The position numbers and the translations under genes are program-made. 64,000 nt of DNA from Glossina fuscipes. Lineage: Eukaryota; Arthropoda; Insecta; Diptera; Glossinidae. This document shows positions 12,198-23,985 of the stretch, one piece after another (positions within the stretch are counted from its first letter, which is position 1; each line of letters begins with the position of its first letter). The DNA lies in the NCBI RefSeq assembly GCF_014805625.2, contig NW_023998423.1, forward strand, positions 16,022,545 to 16,086,544. Reading direction: 5' to 3'. The notes beneath the pieces are model-generated. The model did not search any database, was not told the DNA's origin, and saw only the letters and a list, made by a program, of their open reading frames with translations.

Positions 12198-12605
12198 NNN
12201 NNNNNNNNNNNNNNNNNNNNNNNNNNNNNNNNNNNNNNNNNNNNNNNNNNNNNNNNNNNNNNNNNNNNNNNNNNNNNNNNNNNNNNNNNNNNNNNNNNNN
12301 NNNNNNNNNNNNNNNNNNNNNNNNNNNNNNNNNNNNNNNNNNNNNNNNNNNNNNNNNNNNNNNNNNNNNNNNNNNNNNNNNNNNNNNNNNNNNNNNNNNN
12401 NNNNNNNNNNNNNNNNNNNNNNNNNNNNNNNNNNNNNNNNNNNNNNNNNNNNNNNNNNNNNNNNNNNNNNNNNNNNNNNNNNNNNNNNNNNNNNNNNNNN
12501 NNNNNNNNNNNNNNNNNNNNNNNNNNNNNNNNNNNNNNNNNNNNNNNNNNNNNNNNNNNNNNNNNNNNNNNNNNNNNNNNNNNNNNNNNNNNNNNNNNNN
12601 NNNNN
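12198..12605. other. Assembly gap (408 N)
   Basis: A continuous run of N. Reading frames drawn across it are meaningless. It lies just right of the piggyBac relic, suggesting a repeat that the assembly could not bridge. Confidence 0.99.
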
Positions 12606-14822
12606 AACTAAATATCATTCATATATACAACATCCGTACTGTACTCAGTACCACAGAAATAACTTTTTTTATTACATATTTTCAAGCAAGTTGTGGTGGA
12701 AACATCCACTCTGCAAGGGTACAACACAGTGGTCATGTAGCAAACGCAATGCCTCTTTATATTTGATCGCTAAAAATAGTTGCGTCATGGATTTTCATGT
12801 TTTGTAATGCAATGAAATGAATTATTTAAGTTTGAAGTATTGAAGAATATATTATTTATGTACGCAACGAAGTTGTTGAACTCAACTAATGCTGACACTT
12901 TTCGTGGCTACACTTACTTAGACTTATGTTCTCTTTTTTGTACCTTAAGTCTAAGAAATTATAAATTATTTACGTTTAACTTTGTTGTTGCTTCTGCGTC
13001 GATGCCCTTCTCAATTATGTTGTAAAAGTACGCCTCAGCGTTAAGTCTAAAAATATTGTAAGAAACTATTTAGTTTGAATTGAAAACTGCTTACTCGAAT
13101 TGATTGCTTTAAACTTCACTATTGCTCCTGACTAATGATCATCCCTCTGTATCATACTTTAAGCTTTCGATCTTAAATTCTACTTAACTCGACTGAATGT
13201 ATATTTTAGTCAGAAAAGAATAAATAAATAGTTCCTCTTGGGCACTACGTCTCCGCATTTCTCATATTGAAACCAACTACTTCCTGTAAAGCCGTCCTGT
13301 CGGGTTGCTTGCAGGGTATTTTTAAATTAATTTTATGTATCGTTAACCCTAATCGTACCACATTTTTTTACAACGAATTATATCGCGGTGTGACTTGCAG
13401 CCATTTATGAGAAACACGCGCATAATTAAGATGCGATTAGTCTTGTTTATAGTTTAAATTTATTTATATATCCATATGTATAGAAACCGTATACAATAGA
13501 AAAAAACAAATAAATCCATTCCGCTGAAATTGGTTGCTTCATAAATCGGACATGACATGTTCAATTTTCCCGAAATTCTAGGTATAGATGATTTAGTTGA
13601 TGAACGATATTTAAACGACGTAATTTTCAGTTATTTCTAAGCTGTCGTTCAGTGTGTATCAAAGCTTAAAGAGATGGATGACATTCACTAGCTTGTGCTT
13701 TTTTGTTTTTCTAAATGAGTTAAACTGGAAAAAAAATGCAGCTACGGAAGTCACGGAAACGGTTAAGCTGGTTTCGAGCAGTCTTGCAATAACTTACGAA
13801 ACTGCTGTTGCCTTGACAATGATGAAATTTGCTTACGTCCGTTCGTCTTGAGCAAAAGCAACCCAGAAAGTAAAGTTCAACTTAGGCTGGGATGTTTTGT
13901 TGCGCTCCGTAGTATTTTCTCTGCAAATTCTCATTATTAGATCGTTGCAGTCATATTTAGCCGGTAAGCTTCGTAGCAAGCATATCTTGAATAAATTTGA
14001 ATTTTATGGAAAAATGAAAAGAATTGATTGGTACGCCTATTAATGACAAAATTTAAATTCAAATTTCAAATCTCATTCATAGACATCGCATGGTTTGATG
14101 AAGACTAAAGAATCTCATGCTGTCAATATGCTTTTGAGCTTGGGAAATGAGAAACCGGAGTTAAAGAACAAAGAGTATGGTGTGAGTGATGATACTAAAA
14201 CATTGTACACAAGAATCATAAAATAATAGAATGATCGATTGCAAAAAAAAAAAAATCTATATGAACATGTATAACCCATGTGTATGTTTCCAATAGAAGG
14301 AACTTCAATAGTTTCACTTTTACTATCACATGTCACCATCATTAGTTTCATCACAGTTTACACATTAATAAAAAAAAAAAAAAAAAAGAAAAAGGAATCA
14401 CTTCACAGTATCCATGAGAAATTTTTAGTTCTTTAGCGTCATCTTTAATAGTGATTTGTCCTTTCATTTCTATACCATATTCTCAAATCAAAAGATTTTT
14501 TCAAACAATTTTTAATGCTTCGTTGCGGTTAATTCCATCTGTAACAGACAATTTCAAAATAAAATCGTTGGTAAATCTGTGAAAAAAATCATCAAATACG
14601 TTAAAGTACTTATTGAGCATTTGTTCGTCAAATAAATGTTAAGCTTCGCGAAACTGCGTGGAAACTGTCAACACTGACGAATAAACTTGATGTGTGTAGA
14701 TGCGAAGGATGCGCTCTTAAGATTACTTTGTCTTTTTAATCAGATCAGATCAAGCACATAGTAAGCGTAATTAATTTTAAAGACTTGTTCCGTTCAGTTT
14801 GTTCGAACAAAGATGAACATAT

Positions 14823-14824
<2 letters not shown>
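12606..14824. other. AT-rich stretch, no gene recognised
   Basis: Short ORFs at 12840-13025 (+), 13654-13851 (+) and 14115-14354 (-) have no recognised motifs. A-runs near 14240-14252 and 14370-14387 are present. No SINE or family A-C motif found. Confidence 0.35.

Positions 14825-14853
<29 letters not shown>
14825..14853. repeat. (TC)n microsatellite
   Basis: About 14 uninterrupted TC dinucleotides. A T-run follows about 50 bases later. Confidence 0.95.
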
Positions 14854-14856
<3 letters not shown>

Positions 14857-17609
14857 ACATTCTTGCATCTTAATGGAAGATAAATATTATAAAAATTCTT
14901 TTTTTTTTTTTTTTTTGTGTGAATGCTTCTTTTTCACTCAAGATTAAGAAAACAGAAAACAGCACATGCTTTTGCATATATTTGCGCTTTTCTTTACCAT
15001 TTTACTGATAAGAGTTTATCGTGCGTTTTATTTGAAATCTCTTGAAAACATAAAAGGATTGCATAGAATTTAAGCATTTTCTTGAAAAATTCTTTTCTTA
15101 GCTATCTAAAAAAGAATTCTTTAATTTAAAGTTACTTGTCAGAATAAACTGAAATTATTATTACTTTTCCTGTTATTTTGCTTAATTTTTTCTTTTTGCT
15201 ATTCCAGTTTTGTGACACTTCTCTAAGAATAAAAATAAGAAGGACTGAAAAAAAAAAAAAAAAAAAATTGTGCTCATTATGTACACCGTTTGAAATTTTT
15301 CTTCCTTTTGCTGTCGTCGCTTTAACTCAAGTGTAACATGCACGTTTTTCCACAAACATGTTTAAGTGCACGCTTTTCAAAAGTAGTATCAAAGCAATCT
15401 AGTAACGAAAAGGAAGTAATAGTCTTAATGATTTAAAGACAAAAAGATTTTTTTTTCCCTCTAATTTATATCTAAACTTTAAAAGTTTTATAAAAAAAAA
15501 AACAAAGAAAAATTCTGATTCAAACTTTCTTTCAATCATGTAACACGAAGTAAAAGTTAGCGCTTCTCCAACTATGGCTGGAGATATGAAATATGTACTA
15601 TGGAATTGAAAATTTCTCAAGTGGAAAATGTAAAGTTGTCTGAAGCAGGATTTGCCTCCTTATATAGTACAATATCTAATAAGTATACGTTTTAAACTGC
15701 TATCAACGTAACTACAACTTGATGAAGTGAGCTCCAGGAATGTGACGGTTCTTGTCCATATTTAAAAGAACACACCCTTTAATATATTAAAACAATCCAT
15801 AAAGAGAATTAGTTCGTTGAATTCCATGGTCTATTCACAAGATCATTTTATTTTTGCTGGCAACGATAGGCACTACCACGAAGGACGGACGAACATTTAC
15901 TGCGTTGTATTTGAGAGAGGCTGGAGATAAAGGCTGCCTCGAGTTCAACTCGGGTCTCACGGCCGTTCTCTTACGCTGTGAGAAAGGAAGCATTTAGTGC
16001 CTCTTTTGATAATTCATTGTCAATCATTTACTATTCTCCGTTAATCTACGCTCAAGGAACCTTATTCCATTTTCACTGCTAACACGCAAGGTTTTCTTTA
16101 AGTTCTGCACTTCGTGGTTCATCCAATCTAAGCTTATTATTCGTTCAATTTCGATGCTCTACTTTAATAAGGCCTACGAACGCAAGCTCTTTATATCTGG
16201 CACTAAGTCTTTGCTTTTGTAAATTAACTTACCTTGATTGGTGTCTATTTCGATTTAACCCACTTTCCTCCACACCATCTCTGCTTGAAATCACCTGATT
16301 TTTTCGTGTTATAATCTTATTACTGGATTCGCTGGTCGACTTATAAAACTATAACTAACTCAATCTAGTACCCGAAAAGGCAAGATTAGATCGAAACGTG
16401 GGATCATTTCGGCATATTTGCTCTAAGTGTTAATACACTGTTTTGTCTATCGAGCTATTTGCCATTTAATGCTTGTTCACGCGTCAGTATGCAACCATAA
16501 ACATCATCTCAGTTGACGTTCCATCAAGCTGGTCATTCGTCTACTTTCCTCTGAACCAGTCTACTTATTAGTTGTATATCAATTTGGCTTTTAATTCCTT
16601 CATTTGTTCACTATCGTACAATCCGTTGACTAATCTCTTTGTTCTTCACTACATTTGATCATTCTAAATACATAGGTCGTTCGTCTAATTGCTCGATCAG
16701 CGATTCATTGCTTTACGCAACTCATTGTTCATATTTGCATATTTTGCTCCAACACCTCGTCAATGCGCCCGTCAAACCGTTTACTCTTTTTCCTACCCAT
16801 AATTCAACGCATCTGTCAATTCATCACAGTGCCTAGGGTAGGACTTGTCCACTTAAATGATATAGGATAAGTCGAACGAGTAGTTTTCTTTTCTTTGGAG
16901 TATACAACCTTAAGTGACACGTATGTTGATCTTGACGTCCATGTCGGGCCAACACTTTCAATAGTTAATGAGACGCGTTCATTTATATACTGTATTTCTA
17001 TACTCATCACCGATAAGGGATTGGCTATACCTTGATAAAAGCTGCAGAAACCCTATAAAGTATACGTACGAAGTTTGAAGTTCAGCTTCATCGTAGAAAG
17101 GTTAAATCAATATGAATTATTTCCATACTTATTTACGCATGCTATATATTTGCTTAGCCCTATGTCATTATAATTACAACCAACAAAAAAGTTAAATATT
17201 ACAGATTCGTTTTTAAAGTTTAGGATTTGTAAAAAGGTGATTTACAACAATATTATTATGTGATGCAGCAATCAATAAGTTCGTCGGATTTTGACTTTCA
17301 AGCATAGCCTCACTAAAACAATTATAACTTATAGTAATGTTCGCAATGTCATGAAATTATGTTACATTTCGCTTAAAAGTTTGTAGTATCTATAAATTGT
17401 ACGGGTGCGTCAGCACTCATTGTGCATCTGTATGTTATCCTACGACTTTATTGAGTGATGTCTTACATGACAATTTATTACAATTTTTTTTTATAATATG
17501 CAAATTTTTGTTCGTAATGAATCCGTATCTGTTACTATGAGCAATTTTTTGGCCAAAAGGTCCCAAAGTAATATCATTTTTAACAGTTTATTGTCGCATA
17601 TATGCAAAT
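14854..17609. other. Non-coding stretch including a pyrimidine-rich segment
   Basis: An A-run lies near 15248-15267. From about 16020 to 16830 the plus strand is unusually pyrimidine-rich, with recurring short words such as ttcgtc, gttcat and attcatt that could be a decayed simple repeat. Two opposite ORFs near 16.6-17.0 kb have no recognisable domain. No gene supported. Confidence 0.3.
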
Positions 17610-17850
17610 TGTTAATGTGGGATAGAGTTCACACTATAATTATTTTGAACCGCTATCAAATTCTGAACCGATTTAAGCATATCCGTCAGTCCGTCTCTCT
17701 GTCTATCTACGTGAATGTACGCAGTATTGGCAAAAATTAATATATCTGCTTCAAGTTTGATAGAAACATTGGAAGTGCTCGCTTGCTTCCTGGTATTTAA
17801 CATTGGCCAGTTCGGTCGAAGAACCTATCAAGAGCATAGTATAAATTAGG
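17610..17850 (+). repeat. Family B interspersed repeat, partial
   Basis: Contains 'caaattctgaaccgatttaa', 'gtcagtccgtct', 'aaaattaatatatctgcttc' and 'gatagaaacattggaagt'. The same order occurs at 31.88 kb and 38.73 kb. Non-coding. Confidence 0.5.
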
Positions 17851-20199
17851 AACACCTATGCTTTCTGGATGTTTACTCTTTACTCATGATCTACGCAAGA
17901 TATAATACTAAAACTTGGCAGACTTACTTAAAGAGTGATCCTACATCACCTACACAAAACTAAAAACGTTGACCCCGTCCGTGGGCTATTAAAATTTCAT
18001 TTATTTCCTTTTTTTGCAGTTCGTTCTTAGAGACTATTGTTTGACTTTTTTAATTTCCATTCCAGTATATAGCTTCATACGAATCAAAACAGTGTAACCC
18101 GTACGGTTTTTTAAGTTTCGAGAATGAGACTAGAAGTCAAACAGAGTTAAATGCATCGAACAGGGCAATTTCTGAGAGACACGTATTGAATTTCTTGGAA
18201 ATAAATGCCGAAAAAAAGGCAGCGTGGGAAGGATCATTATCGCAATGCAAAAGTCAATAGTTGGCTGCCTATGCTGTAGGCGAGCAGTGTCACTCAAAAT
18301 ACCCTTAAGGGGTCACGTAGCATGGTTTTGTCATGATTCATGATTCGTCACACTATGTTAATCAATGAAAACTTAGACTTAATAGTTTTTTATTACTTTA
18401 GGCCAAGTCTCTTCAGCAATGATCTTAATCATGGCACAGACATGTATGCAAATAATCAAATATTCTATATATTTTCTTTAGGTTAGGGATTAATAAGATT
18501 CGTTTTCGATATTTCCTATAATGGTTTATTGCTTGAGTTGATATTTGTTTTTGGTTGAAATTAAAATAATAATTTTACATCGAACTCGTAGGGCAATTGA
18601 ACTAACTTTTACAACTTTTATATATTAAATATGTAATCATTACTTTCACTCTGAAAACAAATTTGTTACAAATTATTACTTTTACAAAACAAATATTTAG
18701 AAAAAAAAAAAAAGAGAAAAAAACAAGATATATAAATATTAGTTTAGAATTGCAATTTACTGATATTTTTCTCTAATATGCGCAATAGTACCAAAAAAAA
18801 AAAAATTTATGTATATATATATATTTATACATACAGGCATACAAGCATACGCTTTGAATTTAGTTTATGTAACTAAGAAACAAACATAACATATATACAA
18901 AAACTCTACGTTTTTTTTTTTTTGTTGTTAGCGAAACTACTGGCAACGTGCCCAAACATACGGATACATATTAAAAAATATATATAAAAATAAAAATATA
19001 AAAAAAAAACAAATAAAATACATGCAACCATCTCAACAAGCTGAACGTTGGCATAAAAAAAAAAAAACAATCTGCAAGTGAAGTAATAAAAAAAAAAAAA
19101 ACTCAATAAAAGTTCTGTTTTTGTGGTATTTTCGTTTGCCATGAAAATTTTATGAAATTTATTTAAAGGCGATCGTTTTTTTTTTTTTCTTTTTGCTTTT
19201 TCATCATAAATAATTTGGCCAAAAATTTTTGGGTTAAACCATAATTGCGGCTGTAAAAATTGTTAATAAAAACTCCAAATTGCAGTATATGCAAAAAAAA
19301 AAAAAAAGAAACCATAACAAATATGTTCAAAAAACTATTATTAGTAATTACGTTAAATGAGTAGAATGAGTTTTAATTAAAACTCTTAATTATAGTGCAC
19401 GTTAATGGAAAAAAAAAACGAATTTTGTATGTGCACTTAAAGAGAATCATAGCCTACACTATTATTTTTCGCTTAACTTTTTAATATTACTCATACGCCC
19501 CCCGTTGACATGTTGGTATTCATCATATAATTTTTATTTATTGATATATTACAGTCATCATTAAGAAGCACTTAGATGCGAGCAGAAGAGAATCTCTTTT
19601 CCCGTCGAATACATACATATATTAAATCATTAAATTATTTTATTAAAATCATTTACATGAATCTCTACCTAACTTTGGGTGAAAATAATTTATTTATTTA
19701 TTCAGAGCTAAAAAATGTCAGCAGGTAAGTGAAAAGTCTGTGTATAAAAATTAAAAATGGAAATTTGCTAGAAAATATAAAATATAAACAAAAAAAATTT
19801 AAAAAAAAATCTATAAATATACAAGAACCAAAAAATAGGAAAAAATAATTCTGTGCGCGCACTAGTGTAGATATACTTTCATAGCTAAATAAAGACAAAG
19901 TTTTATACGTTTAAGCTGTAAAGGTAAACATGAAAAAGTTTGTCAACGTTTCGTTCGACACACGCACTCCCTTTGGAATGGTAATGAATTTTTTCAACAC
20001 ATTTATTACGCCAATAATGATAACTGATTTTCTAAAAAAATTACATCCTTAAAAATCAATTGAAAAGAAATTGCTCCCCTTTCGAATAGTAATCCATAAA
20101 TTTTTATTCAGTTCATGAATATGAGCTCAAAATGAAACAAGTCAAAAGACGGCGGCGGGCCGCGTCCTAATTTAAAGCACCCTACATTACTCTTCCGTA
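17851..20199. other. AT-rich, homopolymer-rich stretch
   Basis: Many A and T runs (about 18700-18725, 18793-18804, 18911-18923, 19051-19067, 19290-19305). ORFs at 18906-19142 and 19698-19898 (-) are low-complexity Phe/Tyr-rich translations of these tracts. No gene supported. Confidence 0.4.
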
Positions 20200-20520
20200 A
20201 TAGGAAGTGACTGAAAAAGCGGTCCTCGATTCGAGCCGTTTTCAATATCGCTCGTCCTTAGGCAAAAGCATGCCGTTGTACCAAATTTCATCAAAACAGG
20301 TCAATAATATTGATCTAAAGGTTAATCACAACGATGACAGACGGATAGAGACACTTAGTATATTAATTCGTCTAAAGATAGTTATTTTGAAAAGTAGTTA
20401 TTTTAAAAAAGTTACTTCAAAACGTCGTTATAAGGAAAAGGGTCCGATCCGGTTTTCAATAGCGTCCGTCCTTAAATCGAGACATGTTAAGAGAGCAAGA
20501 CAGACAGATTAGCTCAGATC
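20200..20520 (+). repeat. Family A interspersed repeat, rearranged partial copy
   Basis: The family A block 'ttttcaatatcgctcgtcct...ccaaatttcatcaaaacagg' is followed by the same block again in a second form at about 20450 ('gttttcaatagcgtccgtcc'), so two partial copies lie head to tail. The ORF across this repeat is not a gene. Confidence 0.5.
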
Positions 20521-21409
20521 GATGTTAAAGGTGACTCTAAAATCCATTGGTGAGCCTATCTCAAGTCCTACTCGGTGTTGCATACATTCACACAAACTTA
20601 ATATATTCCTGTGCCACAAATTTTGTAGGGTAGCATTCTGGAAATATTTCCCTAGAAATTGCAGCATTTGCTTTCACGCATTAGAACAGCATTCTAATGA
20701 CACAGCATCCCCTTCTATTGTATTACATCATTTCCTAGCAGTAATATTTCTTAAGCTGCGGAAAATTCTTGCGAGGTGATTTCGCTGCCAGATTAGGTCT
20801 TTGCAATATTTTTATCATCGACCTCTCGATAGAGAAATGGGGAACACCAGTGTACATAACAATTAAATCCAATAATTTTGATCTTCCTCTACATAAAACA
20901 ACAGTTTTCGATTTACTGCCATTGAGATACTCAATATAAACAAACGCTAATCATGAGGCGGTCATGCATTTTCGTCCTTCATTACCTTTTTTGCTTAATT
21001 TGAGGAAATCTGCTACCGAAACCCACGAAACACGAGTAGAGGCTTATGGTGATGCTACTCCATCATATTCGAATTATCGGTTTTCATTTTGATGTAATGT
21101 GATTTTCTCGCTAAACTAGCGTTTCCGTTTTGTGATAGCATCTTTATGCGTGTACGGGTACAAAAAAAAACGACCTATGTTATTCAAATTCCCTACCGTT
21201 AATTTTTTTGGCTGAAACGTTACCATGATTTAATTTGCATCATAAAATATTCGAAATGAAGCTTTATTCTGAAGAGCTTTCTACCCATGAAATATCTTAT
21301 AGGTAGTGTGGAAATGGATTTATCTAGTTGAAATTATGACCACTTAAATATTTGTTTAATTTGCTATTATGAGCAAATTTTCATCAAAACAAAAATTAAT
21401 AATTAGGCT
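20521..21409. other. Unassigned stretch
   Basis: The ORF at 20522-20779 (+) begins inside repeat-derived sequence and has no recognised domain. Nothing else seen. Confidence 0.3.
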
Positions 21410-21995
21410 TTTTTTAGCATATAAGGGTTTACGTTTTTCTTGAGACTTCTTATTAGGACAGAATCCAAAAAATAGATCGAGATGATTCAAATATAGTACA
21501 ATGAATTTTTTTATGTTAAATTACTATTATAATATAATTTTTATCACGAAATTCAGTTCTTGTTAGGTAGGTGGGTTCAAAAATTGCCCCAACCGGTCCA
21601 AAGTTTCCACACCAATTTAGAATGCCCAAATACTATTATTTAGCCACTTTTGCCGAGAAATTTTGAAAATTGCATTTTTTCCCATATGACGACTTTTCAC
21701 AATGTGGCGTTATATGGTGAGCGGTCCAAAAAATGAACCGACTCGAATCATTTTCAATAGCGTTCATCCTTGGGCTAAAACACTTGACCACACTAAATTT
21801 CCTTGAAATATCTCAAAAATTGCCAGGTGTAGTTTGAACACAAATTTCCATTGACACACATCAGACGAACAAGTCAAGGCTTAGATCAATTGCGATTATG
21901 ATTCTAGATCGATTGGTATAACAAAAGGTGGGTCTATCTTACGCTCTTTTGCCTGCACTAACTTAATACCACAAGTGCGGTATGGTATAACAACA
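21410..21995 (+). repeat. Family A interspersed repeat, long copy
   Basis: Shows the full family A order: 'gggttcaaaaattgccccaa', 'gaatgcccaaatactattat', 'tgagcggtccaaaaaatgaa', 'ttttcaatagcgttcatcct', 'atctcaaaaattg', 'agatcgattggtat', 'caaaaggtgggtctatctta', 'ataccacaagtgcggta'. It is the best copy for drawing a consensus with the one at 9330-9905. Non-coding. Confidence 0.65.
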
Positions 21996-22125
21996 AGCAA
22001 AACTAGTCTGGTACCTTTTACTTATACATATTTTATTTCAATATTTATATTAATATATAGATTATAGATAAATTATAATTTATTTTTATATTCTTAAGAA
22101 TGAATACTTAAAAATATTCAGTTTA

Positions 22126-22368
22126 TTATTTAGAAATTTTATTCTTTCTCATTTCTCGTAATTGTAGTATAAGTTCTTTTTTATATTTCAATTCTCGAGA
22201 AATGGCAATCAAATATTCACCAGAGCAAGTTCCCAAAGCCTCTACGCCTTTTCTTACGAGTTTATCGGTGAGCACAAGTTTCCTTTTTTTCAAGCGTCTT
22301 TCGGATACCGAATTGTTTTCCAACTCTTTCCGATATAGAAATAGTGTATAAACAATATTGGCTGACAT
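22126..22368 (-). CDS. Small intronless gene, 80 aa basic protein of unknown family
   Basis: I do not recognise the protein. It is a single-exon minus-strand ORF starting at an ATG. It begins MSANIVYTLFLYRKELENN and continues with a basic segment (RRLKKRK, residues 24-30), then LVLTDKLVRKGVEAL (31-45), and ends in a Lys/Glu/Leu-rich stretch likely to be helical (residues 58-78). No signal peptide or membrane segment is evident; the basic stretch would suit a nuclear protein, which is inference. Support for a real gene: a TATA box and an initiator at matching spacing upstream, a 33-base predicted 5' UTR, AATAAA hexamers on the minus strand at the stop and about 45 bases beyond, and a diverged paralogue at 55633-55935 that keeps the same start and the LTD.LV..G...L core. 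Conservation between copies argues against a chance ORF. Small intronless fly genes are often early zygotic or testis genes; which applies here is unknown. Confidence 0.6.
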   Translation of the reverse strand: MSANIVYTLFLYRKELENNSVSERRLKKRKLVLTDKLVRKGVEALGTCSGEYLIAISRELKYKKELILQLREMRKNKISK

Positions 22369-22397
22369 TGTTGATGATTTCAGATGGCTTCAAATAT

Positions 22398-22434
22398 GAC
22401 TGATGGCACGAGATAAAATGTACTCTAATTTATA
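22398..22434 (-). promoter_or_regulatory. Core promoter: TATA box plus initiator for the 80 aa gene
   Basis: On the minus strand TATAAAT occupies 22434-22428 and the initiator match TCAGTC occupies 22403-22398, putting +1 (the A) at 22401. The TATA box then begins at -33 and the ATG lies 33 bases downstream. Both motifs fit the fly consensus (TATA near -31, Inr TCAKTY). Confidence 0.5.
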
Positions 22435-22499
22435 CCCGTTTTGTTTATACCTCTTTCTTCTTTTCCCTTAAGAAAGAAAATTGCCAAAGGCGCGTTCAA

Positions 22500-22506
22500 G
22501 TACCTG
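22500..22506 (-). promoter_or_regulatory. CAGGTA-type element upstream of the 80 aa gene
   Basis: The minus strand reads CAGGTAC about 100 bases upstream of the predicted start site. It matches six of seven bases of CAGGTAG, the site of the fly early zygotic activator Zelda. A single short match can arise by chance. Confidence 0.2.
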
Positions 22507-22794
22507 CTAAGTTTATGCAAACAGGATTAAGTAAATAATTAAAATTCTGTCTGTGAATTGAGGACTAAGATTAAAAATACCGAAACAGATATCTGTTACC
22601 ACCATGGCATTTTGTTTATTTCTATTAACATTACAAAATATAGCTAATCTATCTTTTTTTCGATAATTACATGTGGCAGTTGCACTGGGGTTTTCCTTAG
22701 CGGTTTTTACAAGAGCCGAGTTCACTTTATATGTGAATATTTTTCAAACTCTGGAATTTCCACGTCAACATTTTAGTTACCCTTCGATCCTATT

Positions 22795-22815
22795 CTAGCG
22801 TTAGTTTAACGCTAG
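22795..22815. other. Perfect 9-bp-arm palindrome
   Basis: ctagcgtta and taacgctag flank a three-base loop, a perfect inverted repeat of 21 bases. It lies about 390 bases upstream of the predicted start of the 80 aa gene. It could be a dimeric factor site or a chance structure. Confidence 0.35.
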
Positions 22816-23194
22816 TCGTAAAACAGTGGATTCTTGTTATTGCTTTTGTGACTTTCTATTAAATGCGTAATTTTTCTGAGCTATAATCATAGTAGGACCA
22901 ATTGTGTAATGAAATAGGGGTGTCAGAATATTCGTTTTTGTCCGATTACTGAAGCTGTATAAAATTCGAGAGCAAAAAGGAATTGAAGTGAAATATTTGA
23001 AAAAAATTACTTGAAAAGTGAACTTTCAAGTTGAAATAAGTTCAACAATCTTTTACTCTGTAACCTAATGAAATTGATTAGTAGTTTTATAAAGTTCTTA
23101 TAAATGCTTAGCCCTTCTACATTTCATACCGCATCAACCAAATAGTGCTACAAATATATTTTGTTCCTTTTTCTATAATTTTTGTTTCATATCC

Positions 23195-23985
23195 ATCTCC
23201 GAAGGACGAGCGGCATATTCCTTTTGTCAAAAAGTGTGTAATGTCCAGAAGAAAGCTTCAGAGACCCCACATAGAAAATATTTTCTTGATCTGCATCAAA
23301 TTCTGGATGGATTAAAGCATACCCGTCCGTCCGTCTGCGCAATGACTGTGGTAAACATTATCTGGTCACAAAAAAGAAGTTGGAAAGCTACAAATTTGGC
23401 AGCAACGTTGGCAGTTCCTGCTTGCAGATTAGTAGTATCAATCAACCGAATCGGTCGAAGTACACGTTTACAGTACCATGTAAAGTTAGGACATCTCTGT
23501 CTTTCAACAGGAACAAAAAATTACTCGTTTCCTATTTATTCATAAATTATGGTAAATCAATGTGCAAAAATCTGAATATTCTCTGGACGATGCTGTACTA
23601 TCTGTACAAAAATCGACGGCGCCCGTCCAATAGTATAGGGTGTCAAAATTTAATGTTTTTTCAATATCTTTACAACGTACAGAAGGAAACTTCAAAAACC
23701 TCATAAAATATATAAATTCTTGGCTAGTTTCTAATTCGGAATACACCTACACACGTCCGTCTGCCCAATCGTGTATTATCTGTGATAAACATTCTCTCAT
23801 CCGGAAAATAGGTGACATAGCCTAAAAATTTGTAAAAGATTTTGAAAGGACACGGCTACAACGTTCACGCGCCTATACAACAGAAACCTTTACTTAGAAA
23901 GTGGAAAAAATCAGCCACGCCTATTTCATATTGTAAATTTACTTTTTTCACTTTTTTTTCCATTTTACGATAACGGTGATGGGTG
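23195..23985 (+). repeat. Family B interspersed repeat, dimeric copy
   Basis: Two related units lie head to tail. The first starts at 'ctccgaaggacgagcggcat', with 'gtccagaagaaagcttcaga' and 'cccgtccgtccgtctgcgca'. The second repeats the order from about 23630: 'gtacagaaggaaacttcaaa', 'cctcataaaatatataaatt', 'acacgtccgtctgcccaatc'. It ends 'gataacggtgatgggtgtaa'. The overlapping ORFs here are repeat translations, not genes. Confidence 0.6.

Noticed and set aside
12141..12618. Two long ORFs of mostly X residues
   Set aside because: They span the run of N and carry no coding information.
20207..20512. A 101-codon ORF
   Set aside because: It is translation of family A repeat sequence, which is non-coding in the other copies.
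23234..23825. Four overlapping ORFs of 61-108 codons
   Set aside because: They lie inside the dimeric family B repeat and do not keep a frame in other copies.
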